A DNA stretch of 57,714 nucleotides, taken from CAYLNM01 sp964385045. Its GTDB lineage: Bacteria > Planctomycetota > Phycisphaerae > Phycisphaerales > SM1A02. The stretch is from NCBI GenBank assembly GCA_964385045.1, contig CAYLNM010000008.1:1-57714 (forward strand), written 5' to 3'. The translations under genes were made by a program, and so were the position numbers. A model generated the notes under the pieces. It saw only the letters and a program-made list of their open reading frames with translations. It was not told the DNA's origin and did not search any database. Below, piece by piece: positions 1-7,804 of this stretch. Position 1 is the first letter of the stretch, and every line of letters begins with the position of its first letter.

Positions 1-2692
1 CGCCGGCCGAACCGCCCGACGGCATCGACGGCGGCGCGAACGACGGCGCCGCGCCCGCCGAACCGCCCGACGGCATCGACGGCGGCGCGAACGACGGCGC
101 CGCGCCCGCCGAACCGCCCGACGGCATCGGCGGCGGCGCAAACGACGGCGCTGCGGCGGCCAAACCGTCGCCAGGCATCGACCACCTCGAGCTGGCCGAA
201 CCGCCCGACGGCATCGACGGCGGCGCGAACGACGGCGCCGCGCCGGCCGAACCGCCCGACGGCATCGACGGCGGCGCGAACGACGGCGCCGCGTCGGCCG
301 AACCGCCCGACGGCATCGACGGCGGCGGGAACGAGGGAGCGGAGTCCGGGAGTCCCGTCGTCGACGCGGGCACCGGCGGTCCCGCCGCTCCGGGCTCGCG
401 GTGGACCGTCGAGGACGCCGTCGGACCCGAGGGCTCGTCGGGCACCACTGCGGGCAGCGTCGGCGGGGTCCAGGCCGGCGCGGATCGCGCGGTGTTCGAG
501 GACCCGGCGGCGGACGGCGGCATGGACACGGCCGGCCCCGTCCCGCCCGAGTCCTCGGACTCGAGCCGAGGCACCACCGTCGGCAGCTCCGGCGGCGCCC
601 AGCCGCGCGTCCGACGCCGGTCCCCCGCCGCCGCCTCGCCGGGAGGATCGACCGGAGCCGCGCCCGGTGACGGCGCAGCCCCGGACGCCGGAGCCCATGC
701 CGGGCCCGCAGCCGACACGGTCGACGCCGGCCGGTCCGCCGACGGCACGGGATCCGCGGGCGCCGGCGGAACCACTGACGGCAGCGACGAGGGCGGACGC
801 CAGGCGGGCGTCGTGGGCGAGGTGCCGCGGCCCGACTCCCGCCGGACCGGTGTGGACCTCGCGGTCCGATCAGTGACGCCGCCACCGTCCGCCCCCCGGG
901 ACCGGACGGTCGCCCGCCGCACCCGCGGCAGCCGCGGGCCGGCCGGGGACGGCGCGGTCTCGGAGCCATCGCCGGCGGCGTCCGAGGCGGACGCCGCCCC
1001 GGTCGCGGGCGGCCGGACGGCGGGACGCGTGGGCGTCACGCCGTGGCCGCGCTCGTCGCCGCGCACCTTGCGACCCACGCTCGACGGCCGCGTCACCGGC
1101 GCCTCGCCGCGACCCTCCCGCCCGGCGGCCGGCGTTCGGCCGTCCTCCGCCCGGCGTCGGCATCCCACCACCCCTCGCCGGGTCGCGGACGCGTCCCGAT
1201 CGTCGGCCGACGGGTCCGCGACCGGGGAAGACGGCGCCCGCTCGGGGGCCGGTGGCGCGGCGACACCGTCCGGCCGCTCGGCCCGGCGACGTCGGCCCAC
1301 CACGCCCCGGCGAGTGGCCGGTGCGTCACGGTCATCCTCGGGTCGTTGCTCGGCGGTGACGGGCGGGTCGTGGTCGACGCCGTCGTCGTCGTGCCCCGAG
1401 TCCGGGCTCGATGCCCCGTCAGCCGCGCCCTCCGTGGCCACGTCCTGCCCGCGCACCCAGTCCGGCTCGGCGGGTGGCTCGATCCGCGGCCCCCGATCCA
1501 CCGCCGGCAGCGGCTCGGCGTCGACGGTCGCGGCGACGGAGCGACGCTTCCGCAGCGTCACGCGGCGGGCCGGGGCGGGCCAGGACGGCTCGTCCGGCGT
1601 CGCGGCCGGCGCGGCCGGCCGGCCCCCACCGCCCCCACCGCCACCACCGCCGCGCCGGGCGTCGATGCCGCCCGGACCCTCGTCGTCATCGAACGGACCG
1701 CGCGGCTCGTCGCGGTCCTCCGGTTCGTCGCGCATGTCCTCGTCTCCCGGCCGCGGGTCTCGGGGGTCCGCCGCCGGCGACGGCGACGCCGACGCCCCGC
1801 CTCCCGTGGCCCACGACGGCGTGGTCGGCGGCGGCACGGCCGGCCCCCGCGAACCCGGCGCAGCCGCGTCCGGCGATCCGAGCGCCGGCTCGGCGCCACC
1901 GGCATCGACGTGCCCCCATGACCTCGGAGCCCCCGGAGCCCCCGGAGCGTCGGCGGCGGCATCCGCCGTTCGCGACGCGGCCCAGCCGCTCGCCGGACCG
2001 GCCGAACCGGCCGAAGCGGCCGGACGCGCGTGATTCAGGAACTCCAGCGGGTCGTACGCCTCGCCGCCCGGCGCCCGCGAGGACGCCGGCGCGTCGCGCC
2101 CGGGCGCCGCGGCCGACCGCGCCCCCCCGCCCGAGGAGAACACGTCTCCATCGACGCCCGTGGCATTCGGGGCATTCGGAGCATTCGGAGCGTTCGGGAC
2201 GTTCGGGGCATCCGGGGCATCCCCGGCACCCGCGGGGCTTCGGGCACCGCCGCGCCGACGCCGCGTCGCCGGCGCCGCCGCCGCGACCGCCTCGGGCTCC
2301 GGCTCCTCGGGCCGATCACCGGCCACGGTCTCGAGCTCCCGCAGCCGCGCCTCGACCTCGGCCAGACGGCGCTCGGCCTCGCTCTGCCCGGTCGGTAGCG
2401 CCTTCTCGTCCCCGGAGGCCCCTTCCATCCGGCGGGCCGCCTCGTCGCCCGCGGTGCCCACGCCGCCGCCGAACGCGGGGTCGCGGGTCCACCAGTCGAT
2501 GCCCATCTCGCGGGCGCGATCGACCGAGCAGATCACGAGGCGGATCTGGATCGTGAGCAGCTCGACGTCGGCCAGCTGGACCTTGATGTCGCCGGCGATG
2601 ACGACGCCCTTGTCGAGCACGCGCTCGAGCAGGTCGGCGACGTTCGTCGCGTTGGCCATCGTGGTCGGCTTGGTCGAAGCGGAGACGCTCAC
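1..2692 (-). CDS. gvpJ: GvpJ-like gas vesicle protein with giant disordered tail (partial)
   Basis: The first ~75 residues are a clear GvpA/J-family domain (motifs LLERVLDKGVVIAGDIKVQL, ELLTIQIRLVICSVD and an EMGIDWW end, which is typical of GvpJ). GvpJ-type proteins are minor gas vesicle shell or assembly proteins. The same frame then stays open without a stop to the window edge, giving at least 897 codons; the family is usually 100-150 aa. The tail is low complexity: NAP repeats, an acidic D/E stretch, a run of ten Gly, then 17-residue repeats at the left end. The GTG at 2692 lies 11 bases after the gvpK stop; an ATG at 2659 is an alternative start. The head is secure. That the whole tail is one protein is an inference from the open frame and the operon position, because the opposite strand is also open over much of it. 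Confidence 0.7.
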   Translation of the reverse strand, partial: MSVSASTKPTTMANATNVADLLERVLDKGVVIAGDIKVQLADVELLTIQIRLVICSVDRAREMGIDWWTRDPAFGGGVGTAGDEAARRMEGASGDEKALPTGQSEAERRLAEVEARLRELETVAGDRPEEPEPEAVAAAAPATRRRRGGARSPAGAGDAPDAPNVPNAPNAPNAPNATGVDGDVFSSGGGARSAAAPGRDAPASSRAPGGEAYDPLEFLNHARPAASAGSAGPASGWAASRTADAAADAPGAPGAPRSWGHVDAGGAEPALGSPDAAAPGSRGPAVPPPTTPSWATGGGASASPSPAADPRDPRPGDEDMRDEPEDRDEPRGPFDDDEGPGGIDARRGGGGGGGGGGRPAAPAATPDEPSWPAPARRVTLRKRRSVAATVDAEPLPAVDRGPRIEPPAEPDWVRGQDVATEGAADGASSPDSGHDDDGVDHDPPVTAEQRPEDDRDAPATRRGVVGRRRRAERPDGVAAPPAPERAPSSPVADPSADDRDASATRRGVVGCRRRAEDGRTPAAGREGRGEAPVTRPSSVGRKVRGDERGHGVTPTRPAVRPPATGAASASDAAGDGSETAPSPAGPRLPRVRRATVRSRGADGGGVTDRTARSTPVRRESGRGTSPTTPAWRPPSSLPSVVPPAPADPVPSADRPASTVSAAGPAWAPASGAAPSPGAAPVDPPGEAAAGDRRRTRGWAPPELPTVVPRLESEDSGGTGPAVSMPPSAAGSSNTARSAPAWTPPTLPAVVPDEPSGPTASSTVHREPGAAGPPVPASTTGLPDSAPSFPPPSMPSGGSADAAPSFAPPSMPSGGSAGAAPSFAPPSMPSGGSASSRWSMPGDGLAAAAPSFAPPPMPSGGSAGAAPSFAPPSMPSGGSAGAAPSFAPPSMPSGGSAG
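6..347. repeat. 51-bp tandem repeats (17-residue units)
   Basis: Near-identical 51-bp units start at 6, 57 and 108, then at 195, 246 and 297, separated by a 36-bp degenerate spacer at 159-194. The period is a multiple of three. On the minus strand the unit reads as a Gly/Ser/Ala/Pro repeat (GSAGAAPSFAPPSMPSG) at the far end of the GvpJ-like tail. On the plus strand it would read AEPPDGIDGGANDGAAP. The array may continue beyond the window. Confidence 0.9.
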
Positions 2693-2703
2693 GATTCAGT
2701 CCG

Positions 2704-3243
2704 TCAGAACACCCGGCCCAGGGGGCCCAGGTCCAGCTGCATGTCCTCGGGCTCCAGCCCGAAGTGCTCCCGCAGTCGCTCGATCTCCTCGGCCTGCCGC
2801 ATCAGCGTGAGGCCGAGCCGCTCGATGTCCTCCTCGGTCAGGCTCCCGGCGTCGATCCGCCGCAGGCCCTCGCGCTCCATCAGCTCGTGCAGCAGCCGGA
2901 CGACGACCAGCACCAGCCGGCCGAGTCCACGCCGCACGCCATCGGGGTCCATCGCCAGCCGCGTGGGTGAGGTCTCGCCCTCGGCCACCGCCCGCAGGAC
3001 CGACTGCAGCTCGCCGTCGGCGGCCTCCCCCGCCCGGGCCGAGCCGCCGACCGCGGCTCCCGTCTCGCCGGTCGCGTGGGCCCCCGCCCGCCGCGACGAC
3101 CCGTCGCCGTCGCCGTCCCCCGGAGCGCCCGCGGCATTGCCCGCGATCGCCGCCGCCAGGGCCTCCGCCGCCGCGCGGATCGCCTCGTCGTCGCCGGCCC
3201 CCTCGGGGCGCGGCTCCATCCACTCGGACGCCGTCCCGCTCAC
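2704..3243 (-). CDS. gvpK: Gas vesicle protein GvpK
   Basis: This is GvpK, an accessory protein needed for gas vesicle formation. The C-terminal half carries the family core (LVLVVVRLLHELMEREGLRR, SLTEEDIERLGLTLMRQ, EHFGLEPEDMQLDLGPLGR). The protein is 179 aa, and the first ~85 residues are an Ala/Gly/Asp-rich linker that GvpK proteins often lack. The GTG start at 3243 overlaps the stop of the upstream GvpA-family gene as GTGA, so translation is probably coupled. It lies between two GvpA-family genes, as in other gas vesicle operons. Confidence 0.95.
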   Translation of the reverse strand: MSGTASEWMEPRPEGAGDDEAIRAAAEALAAAIAGNAAGAPGDGDGDGSSRRAGAHATGETGAAVGGSARAGEAADGELQSVLRAVAEGETSPTRLAMDPDGVRRGLGRLVLVVVRLLHELMEREGLRRIDAGSLTEEDIERLGLTLMRQAEEIERLREHFGLEPEDMQLDLGPLGRVF

Positions 3244-3542
3244 GCTGTGCCTCCTCGGCTCGCCGGCCCGCCCGTCCGGGCCGGCGTCCCGGTCGCCCCG
3301 CCGTCCGGCCGGCCGTGCGGCGCGACCTCGCGAATCGACCGGTGGATCGTCTCCATGCTCGCCGCGAGGACGTGGACGCCCACGTACACGAGGTCGAGGT
3401 CCGCCACCGACAGCACCACGTCGCCGCGGATGACGACCCCGGTATGCAGCAGGCGGTCGAGCAGCTCGCACAGCGAGCCCTCGTCCTCGCCGGTCTCGAG
3501 ATCGACCAGCAGCTCCTCGCGTCCGTCGCGCGTCGTGCTCAC
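3240..3542 (-). CDS. Second GvpA-family protein (GvpM/GvpS type)
   Basis: A 100-aa GvpA-family protein. The core (LCELLDRLLHTGVVIRGDVV, VADLDLVYVGVHVLAASMET) matches the branch called GvpM in haloarchaea and GvpS in actinobacteria, where HTGVV replaces the DKGIV of GvpA and LVYVGV replaces ELLSVE. Such proteins are minor components thought to help nucleate the vesicle. The C-terminal ~30 residues are Gly/Ala/Pro-rich. The GTG start at 3542 overlaps the stop of the ArsA-type ATPase as GTGA, and its own stop overlaps the gvpK start. The family is certain; the exact sub-branch (M, S or Serratia A2) is inferred. Confidence 0.9.
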   Translation of the reverse strand: MSTTRDGREELLVDLETGEDEGSLCELLDRLLHTGVVIRGDVVLSVADLDLVYVGVHVLAASMETIHRSIREVAPHGRPDGGATGTPARTGGPASRGGTA

Positions 3543-5557
3543 GCCGCGGCCCTCCGGTCGGCGGCCGCGGCCGAGCCCGTGGCCGCCGACACGAGGTGGC
3601 GCCCGAGCTCGGTCAGCCGCTCGATCCCCCGCGGCTCGGCGCCACGGTCGATCTCGACCCGGCCGAGTCCGCCGAGGCGCGGCCACCAGCGCTCGATCGC
3701 GTTCGTCTCGCGGCGGCGGACCGCCTCGGCCAGCGGGCCCGGCTCGTCGCCGGGAACCAGCTGGTTGACGACCACCGCGGGCATCGCCACCTCGAGGCTC
3801 CGCACCGCGGCCACGAGGTCGGCGGTCTCCTCCAGTGCCATCGGCGTCGCGACCGCCACCGGGACGAGGGCCGTCCGCTCGCCGTCCCGCAGTCGGCTCC
3901 GCAGGTCGCGAAGGCCGCGCGAGATCGACACGAGCTCCTGCTCGATCGCCGGCAGGTCCACCAGCTGATCGTGCTCGAGGAGCAGGTCGAAGATCCGCCG
4001 CGTCCACTCGCCGAGCAGGTCCGGCATCGCGAGCAGGTGCAGCATGTGCCCGGTGGGCGCGGTGTCGAGGACGAGGACGTCGAAGCCGCCCGCCTCGATC
4101 CGCTCGAGGACGGTGAGGATCGCCATCACCTCGTCCAGCCCGGGCGGGGCCAGGTCCAGCAGACGCTCCATCACCTCGCGGTCGTACGCGACGTCGAGTC
4201 CGCCGAACAGTCGGTCGAGCAGCCGCCGCACGTCCTCCTCGAAGATCGCCCGGAACCGGCGGAACGCGGTGTCGCCGTCCAGCTCCATCGCGTCGAGGCC
4301 CGGGGCGACGGTGCGCGGCTCGGCCCCCAGCGGCAGGTCGAGGCAGTCGGCCACCGAGTTGGCGGGGTCGGTCGAGACCAGCAGCACCCGGCGCCCCGCC
4401 TCGGCCAGGCCGGCGGCGATCGCGCACGCCACCGTGGTCTTGCCGGTGCCGCCCTTGCCCGCCGAGAGGATCGTCACCGGACCGTCGTCGGGATGCGGCA
4501 GGACGAGCTCGCCCCGCACGTCCGGAACCTCGTCGCCCGGACCGGATCGGTCGCCGGCGTCGCCGGTTCCCGGCTCGGGGCGGATCATCGGCGGCACGTC
4601 GGCCGCGGGCATCAGTCCCGCGAGCACGGCCGCGAGCCGGTCGGCTCCGGTCATGTCCTCGCCGAACAGCGGCAGCGCCCAGCAGCGTCGCCCGGCGATC
4701 GACTCGGGGAGCGTCGCCAGCCGGGCCCGCTGGGCGTCGCCGGCCTGCTGCAGCACGCGCCCCCCCGCGTCCGGTGGCACGATCCGGTTGAAGACGATCT
4801 CGGGGGCGGCGATGCCCGATCCGTCGAGCCGCTCGAGCAGGTCGATCGTCTCGGCCACGCTCATCGCCTCGGCCAGGGCCACCGGGAGGAACCGGCAGCG
4901 GGCCGGATCGCGAAGGCACGCCGAGAGCTCGTCCACCCGGTCGCGCTGCAGCGCGACGAAGGCGTCCAGCTCGTCCGGCTGCCCCCCCGCCCCGAAGCTC
5001 GCCCGCATGAAGCGGTGCTTCTCCAGCAAGGCGTCGAGGGCGTCGAGCCAGCGGCCCAGCGTCTCGGGCATCGAGAGCAGGCGGAGCGTGTGGCCGGTGG
5101 GCGCGGTGTCGATCACCAGCCGCGGGACCGACGGATCGGCCACGAGCTCGGCCATCGCCAGTGCGGCCATCAGCTCGTCCATCCCCGGGATCGACAGGTC
5201 CAGCAGGCCGTGGACGTCCTCGCCGTCGAGCAGCGTGCCGCGCTCGGCGATGGCCGCGAGCGTCGCCCCGTGGCGGGCGACGAAGTCGCGGTGCGCGGTC
5301 CCGGCGTCGAACTCCTCGACGATCAGGTTCGGGGGCACGGCCGAGCCCGCGAAGGCGTCGGCCACCGAGTGGGCGGGGTCGGTCGAGATCAGCCGCACCG
5401 GCTCGTCGGGACGCGAGCGGGCGAGGGCGACGGCGGCGCCGGCGGCGACGGTCGTCTTGCCGACGCCGCCCTTCCCGCCGACGAGCAGCAGGCAAAGCTC
5501 GGACTCCAGGAGGAATCCGGGCCAACGATCGGCGATGGGCTCGGGGCGAGGACTCAC
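3539..5557 (-). CDS. Double-domain ArsA/Get3-family ATPase in the gas vesicle operon
   Basis: A 672-aa protein with two tandem ArsA/Get3-type P-loop ATPase domains. Domain 1 has GGKGGVGKTT near residues 27-36 and DTAPTGHT near 150-157. Domain 2 has AGKGGTGKTT near 360-370 and DTAPTGHM near 497. Each has the STDPAHSVAD or STDPANSVAD switch. The family includes arsenite-pump ATPases and Get3, which shields hydrophobic tail-anchored proteins. No ars genes are nearby, and both ends overlap gvp genes by four bases (start GTG at 5557 in gvpG, stop in the GvpM/S gene), so it belongs to the gas vesicle operon. A plausible but inferred role is an ATP-driven chaperone for the very hydrophobic GvpA subunits or for vesicle assembly. 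Confidence 0.9.
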   Translation of the reverse strand: MSPRPEPIADRWPGFLLESELCLLLVGGKGGVGKTTVAAGAAVALARSRPDEPVRLISTDPAHSVADAFAGSAVPPNLIVEEFDAGTAHRDFVARHGATLAAIAERGTLLDGEDVHGLLDLSIPGMDELMAALAMAELVADPSVPRLVIDTAPTGHTLRLLSMPETLGRWLDALDALLEKHRFMRASFGAGGQPDELDAFVALQRDRVDELSACLRDPARCRFLPVALAEAMSVAETIDLLERLDGSGIAAPEIVFNRIVPPDAGGRVLQQAGDAQRARLATLPESIAGRRCWALPLFGEDMTGADRLAAVLAGLMPAADVPPMIRPEPGTGDAGDRSGPGDEVPDVRGELVLPHPDDGPVTILSAGKGGTGKTTVACAIAAGLAEAGRRVLLVSTDPANSVADCLDLPLGAEPRTVAPGLDAMELDGDTAFRRFRAIFEEDVRRLLDRLFGGLDVAYDREVMERLLDLAPPGLDEVMAILTVLERIEAGGFDVLVLDTAPTGHMLHLLAMPDLLGEWTRRIFDLLLEHDQLVDLPAIEQELVSISRGLRDLRSRLRDGERTALVPVAVATPMALEETADLVAAVRSLEVAMPAVVVNQLVPGDEPGPLAEAVRRRETNAIERWWPRLGGLGRVEIDRGAEPRGIERLTELGRHLVSAATGSAAAADRRAAA

Positions 5558-5922
5558 GTCGTGGCTCCGTCGGGGCTCGGGGACGCGGCCGGCAGGGCCG
5601 CGGCGGGGTCGGGGTCGGAACGGGGCGCGTCCGGATCGCGAGGCTCGGCGTCCTCGCCGGCGGCGGCGGCGGCGGCGTCGCTCGCGGCCGCCTCGCCGCG
5701 GGCGGCGAGGGCGTCCATCCGCTCGAGCAGCTCCGCCTCGCGGACCTCGAACTCCTCCTCGGTGAGTCGACCCGTCTCGAGCAGCATGTAGAGCCGGGTC
5801 AGCTCGCGGGTGAGGTCCTCGCTCTCCTGCTCGAGCTCCTGCTGGGCCGCCTTGTCGATCTCGCGGGCGATCCACTGCAGGCCCTTGATCGGAGCGAGGA
5901 CGATGTCGTCGAGGATGAACAC
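5554..5922 (-). CDS. gvpG: Gas vesicle protein GvpG
   Basis: A 122-aa GvpG. The N-terminal ~80 residues match the family: FILDDIVLAPIKGLQWIARE, then a charged helical stretch with LTRLYMLLETGRLTEEEFE. GvpG is an accessory assembly protein. The remainder is an Ala/Asp/Pro-rich tail. The GTG start at 5922 has a good ribosome binding site (GGAGG five bases upstream), and the stop overlaps the start of the ArsA-type ATPase. It follows gvpF/L by 61 bases, the usual gvp arrangement. Confidence 0.95.
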   Translation of the reverse strand: MFILDDIVLAPIKGLQWIAREIDKAAQQELEQESEDLTRELTRLYMLLETGRLTEEEFEVREAELLERMDALAARGEAAASDAAAAAAGEDAEPRDPDAPRSDPDPAAALPAASPSPDGATT

Positions 5923-5983
5923 GGGACCTCCGGAGTCGGGGACGGGAAACGCGCCTCGAGCATGGCGGGAGCGCCGAGGCGCC

Positions 5984-6721
5984 TCAGGCCGCGAGGTTGA
6001 GCCGCACGAAGTTGTGCGGCGCCCACGGCCCGTTGAGGTCGAAGACGTAGCTCTCGTCGAGCCGCTCCGCCGCCTGGTGGACCGCCGACTCGAACGCCTC
6101 GACCGCGTCGCGCGGGACGAGGCAGGCGAAGTCGACGATCTGCGTGGTGTCGCGGGTCGGCCGGGGCTCGATCGCGCGGACGAGGTCGCCGACCGCCTCG
6201 CGGACGAAGTGCTCGTGGGCCTCGCGCTCGGCCTCGAGCGTGCGCTCGAAGCGACGGCCGAGCTCCATCTGCTCGTCGCGGGTCACCTCGCCCGAGGCCG
6301 CGAGGGCGTCGCGGAAGGCGACGAGGTCCGGGTGCCGCGAGAGCACGTGGCCGAAGACGTCCTCGACGTCCCACGCCAGCCGCAGGCCCATCTCGACGCA
6401 GCCGTCGACGCGCTCCATCGACTCGACGAGGGCGCCCGACTGCTCCTCGAGCATCGTCCGCAGGGCGTCCTCGTCGTCGGCCACGGTGCCGAAGCTCATC
6501 GGAAGCACCGAGGACTCGCCGGCGAGGGCCCGCAGCACCGCCTGGTGCACGGCGATGTTGGCCCGGCGGGGCATGATGCGCGAGCCGTCGTGGTCGCTGC
6601 ACACCGCGGCCACCGCGCCGACGTCGATCCGACGGACCGGGGCGTCGCCGAGGCCGACGAGGCCCTCGGGCATCACCGTGCCCGGCGGGACGATCGCGTA
6701 CACGTAGCGGGCGTCGCTCAC
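5984..6721 (-). CDS. gvpF: Gas vesicle protein GvpL/GvpF family
   Basis: A 245-aa GvpL/F-family protein. It starts RYVYAIVPPG, contains the conserved LPMSFGTVADDEDALRTML segment in the middle, and ends with DLNGPWAPHNFVRLNL, close to the GPWPPYSF-type end of the family. GvpF and GvpL bind GvpA and act in assembly or as minor shell components; F and L cannot be told apart here. The length is normal. The GTG start at 6721 overlaps the stop of the upstream zinc-ribbon gene as GTGA. Confidence 0.95.
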   Translation of the reverse strand: MSDARYVYAIVPPGTVMPEGLVGLGDAPVRRIDVGAVAAVCSDHDGSRIMPRRANIAVHQAVLRALAGESSVLPMSFGTVADDEDALRTMLEEQSGALVESMERVDGCVEMGLRLAWDVEDVFGHVLSRHPDLVAFRDALAASGEVTRDEQMELGRRFERTLEAEREAHEHFVREAVGDLVRAIEPRPTRDTTQIVDFACLVPRDAVEAFESAVHQAAERLDESYVFDLNGPWAPHNFVRLNLAA

Positions 6722-7395
6722 GCCTCACCTCCCTTGCCGCGGCCGGCGGCCGCCTTCTTCCTCGCGCGGCCGCCGTCGGCCGGGGCGTCCGCCGAACCCT
6801 CGGTCTCCCCCTCGACGTCCTCGTCGTCGAGGCCCGCCGCATCGCGGGCGTCGGCGAGGATGGACCCGATGGCGTCCGAGGTCGACGCGATCACGGACTC
6901 GGTGGTGGGCTCGTCCGCCGCGGCGTCGCCGGCTGCGGGCTCGGGGGCCGCGGGCTTGGGGGCGGACGGCGCGCTGGTCCATCCGCCGGGAGCCCCCGGC
7001 GAAGCGGCGGGGGCCGGGGCCGAGGTCGGGGTCGGGGTCGAGACCGGGCCCGGGACCGGCGCCGGGGCGGCGGGTGCCGACGCCGGCACGGGCGCGGGGA
7101 CCACCGCCGCCGCCGTGACGGGAGCCGCGGCCGGGGCCTGGGCCGCGTCCCCGGGAGCCGGCGCCCACGCGGGTGCCGCGGCGACCGGTGCGGCGACCGG
7201 AGCCGGTGCCGGAGCCGGCGCGGGGGCCGCCGGCATCGTCGGCATCATGCCGGGCATCACGCCGAGGACCTGGCCGTCACGACTCTTCAGGTGCAGCAGC
7301 GCCCGGCACGTCGAGCACTTCACGTACCCGTCGTAGTCGTCGTACGCGTTCTTGAGATCGAATCGGTGTCCGCAGTTGATGCAGTTGACCTGCAT
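6718..7395 (-). CDS. Zinc-ribbon protein with Ala/Pro linker, in the gas vesicle operon
   Basis: A 225-aa protein I cannot name. The first 35 residues form a two-CxxC zinc ribbon (CINCGHRF ... VKCSTCRALLHL). There follow ~100 residues of Ala/Pro repeats (APAPAPVAAP type), an acidic segment near residues 155-205, and a basic end (ARKKAAAGRGKGG). Ribbon-plus-linker proteins of this kind often tether or regulate, but no function can be assigned. It lies between the gvpV-like gene and gvpF/L and overlaps the gvpF/L start by four bases, so it is co-transcribed with the gas vesicle genes. The start ATG at 7395 is the first codon before the ribbon. Confidence 0.85.
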   Translation of the reverse strand: MQVNCINCGHRFDLKNAYDDYDGYVKCSTCRALLHLKSRDGQVLGVMPGMMPTMPAAPAPAPAPAPVAAPVAAAPAWAPAPGDAAQAPAAAPVTAAAVVPAPVPASAPAAPAPVPGPVSTPTPTSAPAPAASPGAPGGWTSAPSAPKPAAPEPAAGDAAADEPTTESVIASTSDAIGSILADARDAAGLDDEDVEGETEGSADAPADGGRARKKAAAGRGKGGEA

Positions 7396-7408
7396 GCCTC
7401 GCCTCCGC

Positions 7409-7804
7409 TCAGTACTTGAAGGGCACGGGGGCCCCGCCGTCGCCGGGGTCGGCCGCGGGACGCGGGCGTCCCGGCGCCGCCGCCGGGCCCGGGCTCGACG
7501 TGCGCGGCGGTGCGGGTCGACCGACCGTCTCCACCGCGTCCTCCACGATCATCCGCCGCCGCCGCAGCTCGCCCTTGATCTCGGCCATCTCGGCCTCGAG
7601 CTCGCGGGTGCGCTCGTCGCAGGCCCGCACCCGGGTCATCGCCGCCTCGCGCTCGATGCCGCGGCGATGCCGCTCCATCTCCAGGCAGGTCAGCCGCATG
7701 TACAGCTGGTGGGGCATCGATGCCCGAACGCCGCCCCCGCCCCGCCGGTTGACGGACGAGGCGATCGACGACACGGTGCGAGGTCGCTTGGGGGTGCCGC
7801 TCAT
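7409..7804 (-). CDS. GvpV-like coiled-coil protein
   Basis: A 131-aa protein. A basic N-terminus (MSGTPKRPRTVSSI) is followed by a helical charged segment near residues 30-85 (HQLYMRLTCLEMERHRRGIE, then RTRELEAEMAEIKGELRRRR) and a Pro-rich tail. The pattern of LYMRL-xxLEMExxRR, then a helix with regularly spaced Glu and Leu, resembles GvpV-type accessory proteins. Its place between gvpN and gvpF/L is where gvpV lies in Serratia. The ATG at 7804 overlaps the gvpN stop as ATGA. The identification is by context and weak similarity. Confidence 0.6.
   Translation of the reverse strand: MSGTPKRPRTVSSIASSVNRRGGGGVRASMPHQLYMRLTCLEMERHRRGIEREAAMTRVRACDERTRELEAEMAEIKGELRRRRMIVEDAVETVGRPAPPRTSSPGPAAAPGRPRPAADPGDGGAPVPFKY

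Noticed and set aside
6..347. 51-bp repeats as a CRISPR array
   Set aside because: The units are directly tandem with no unique spacers and keep a codon-multiple period.
3..2033. Plus-strand open frame across the left end, opposite the GvpJ-like tail
   Set aside because: It becomes Arg/Ser-rich with no domain and no start signal, while the minus frame continues from a clear GvpJ domain. Kept only as an alternative.
3539..5557. Arsenic resistance ATPase (ArsA of an Ars pump)
   Set aside because: There is no arsB, arsR, arsC or arsD nearby, and the gene is translationally coupled to gas vesicle genes on both sides.
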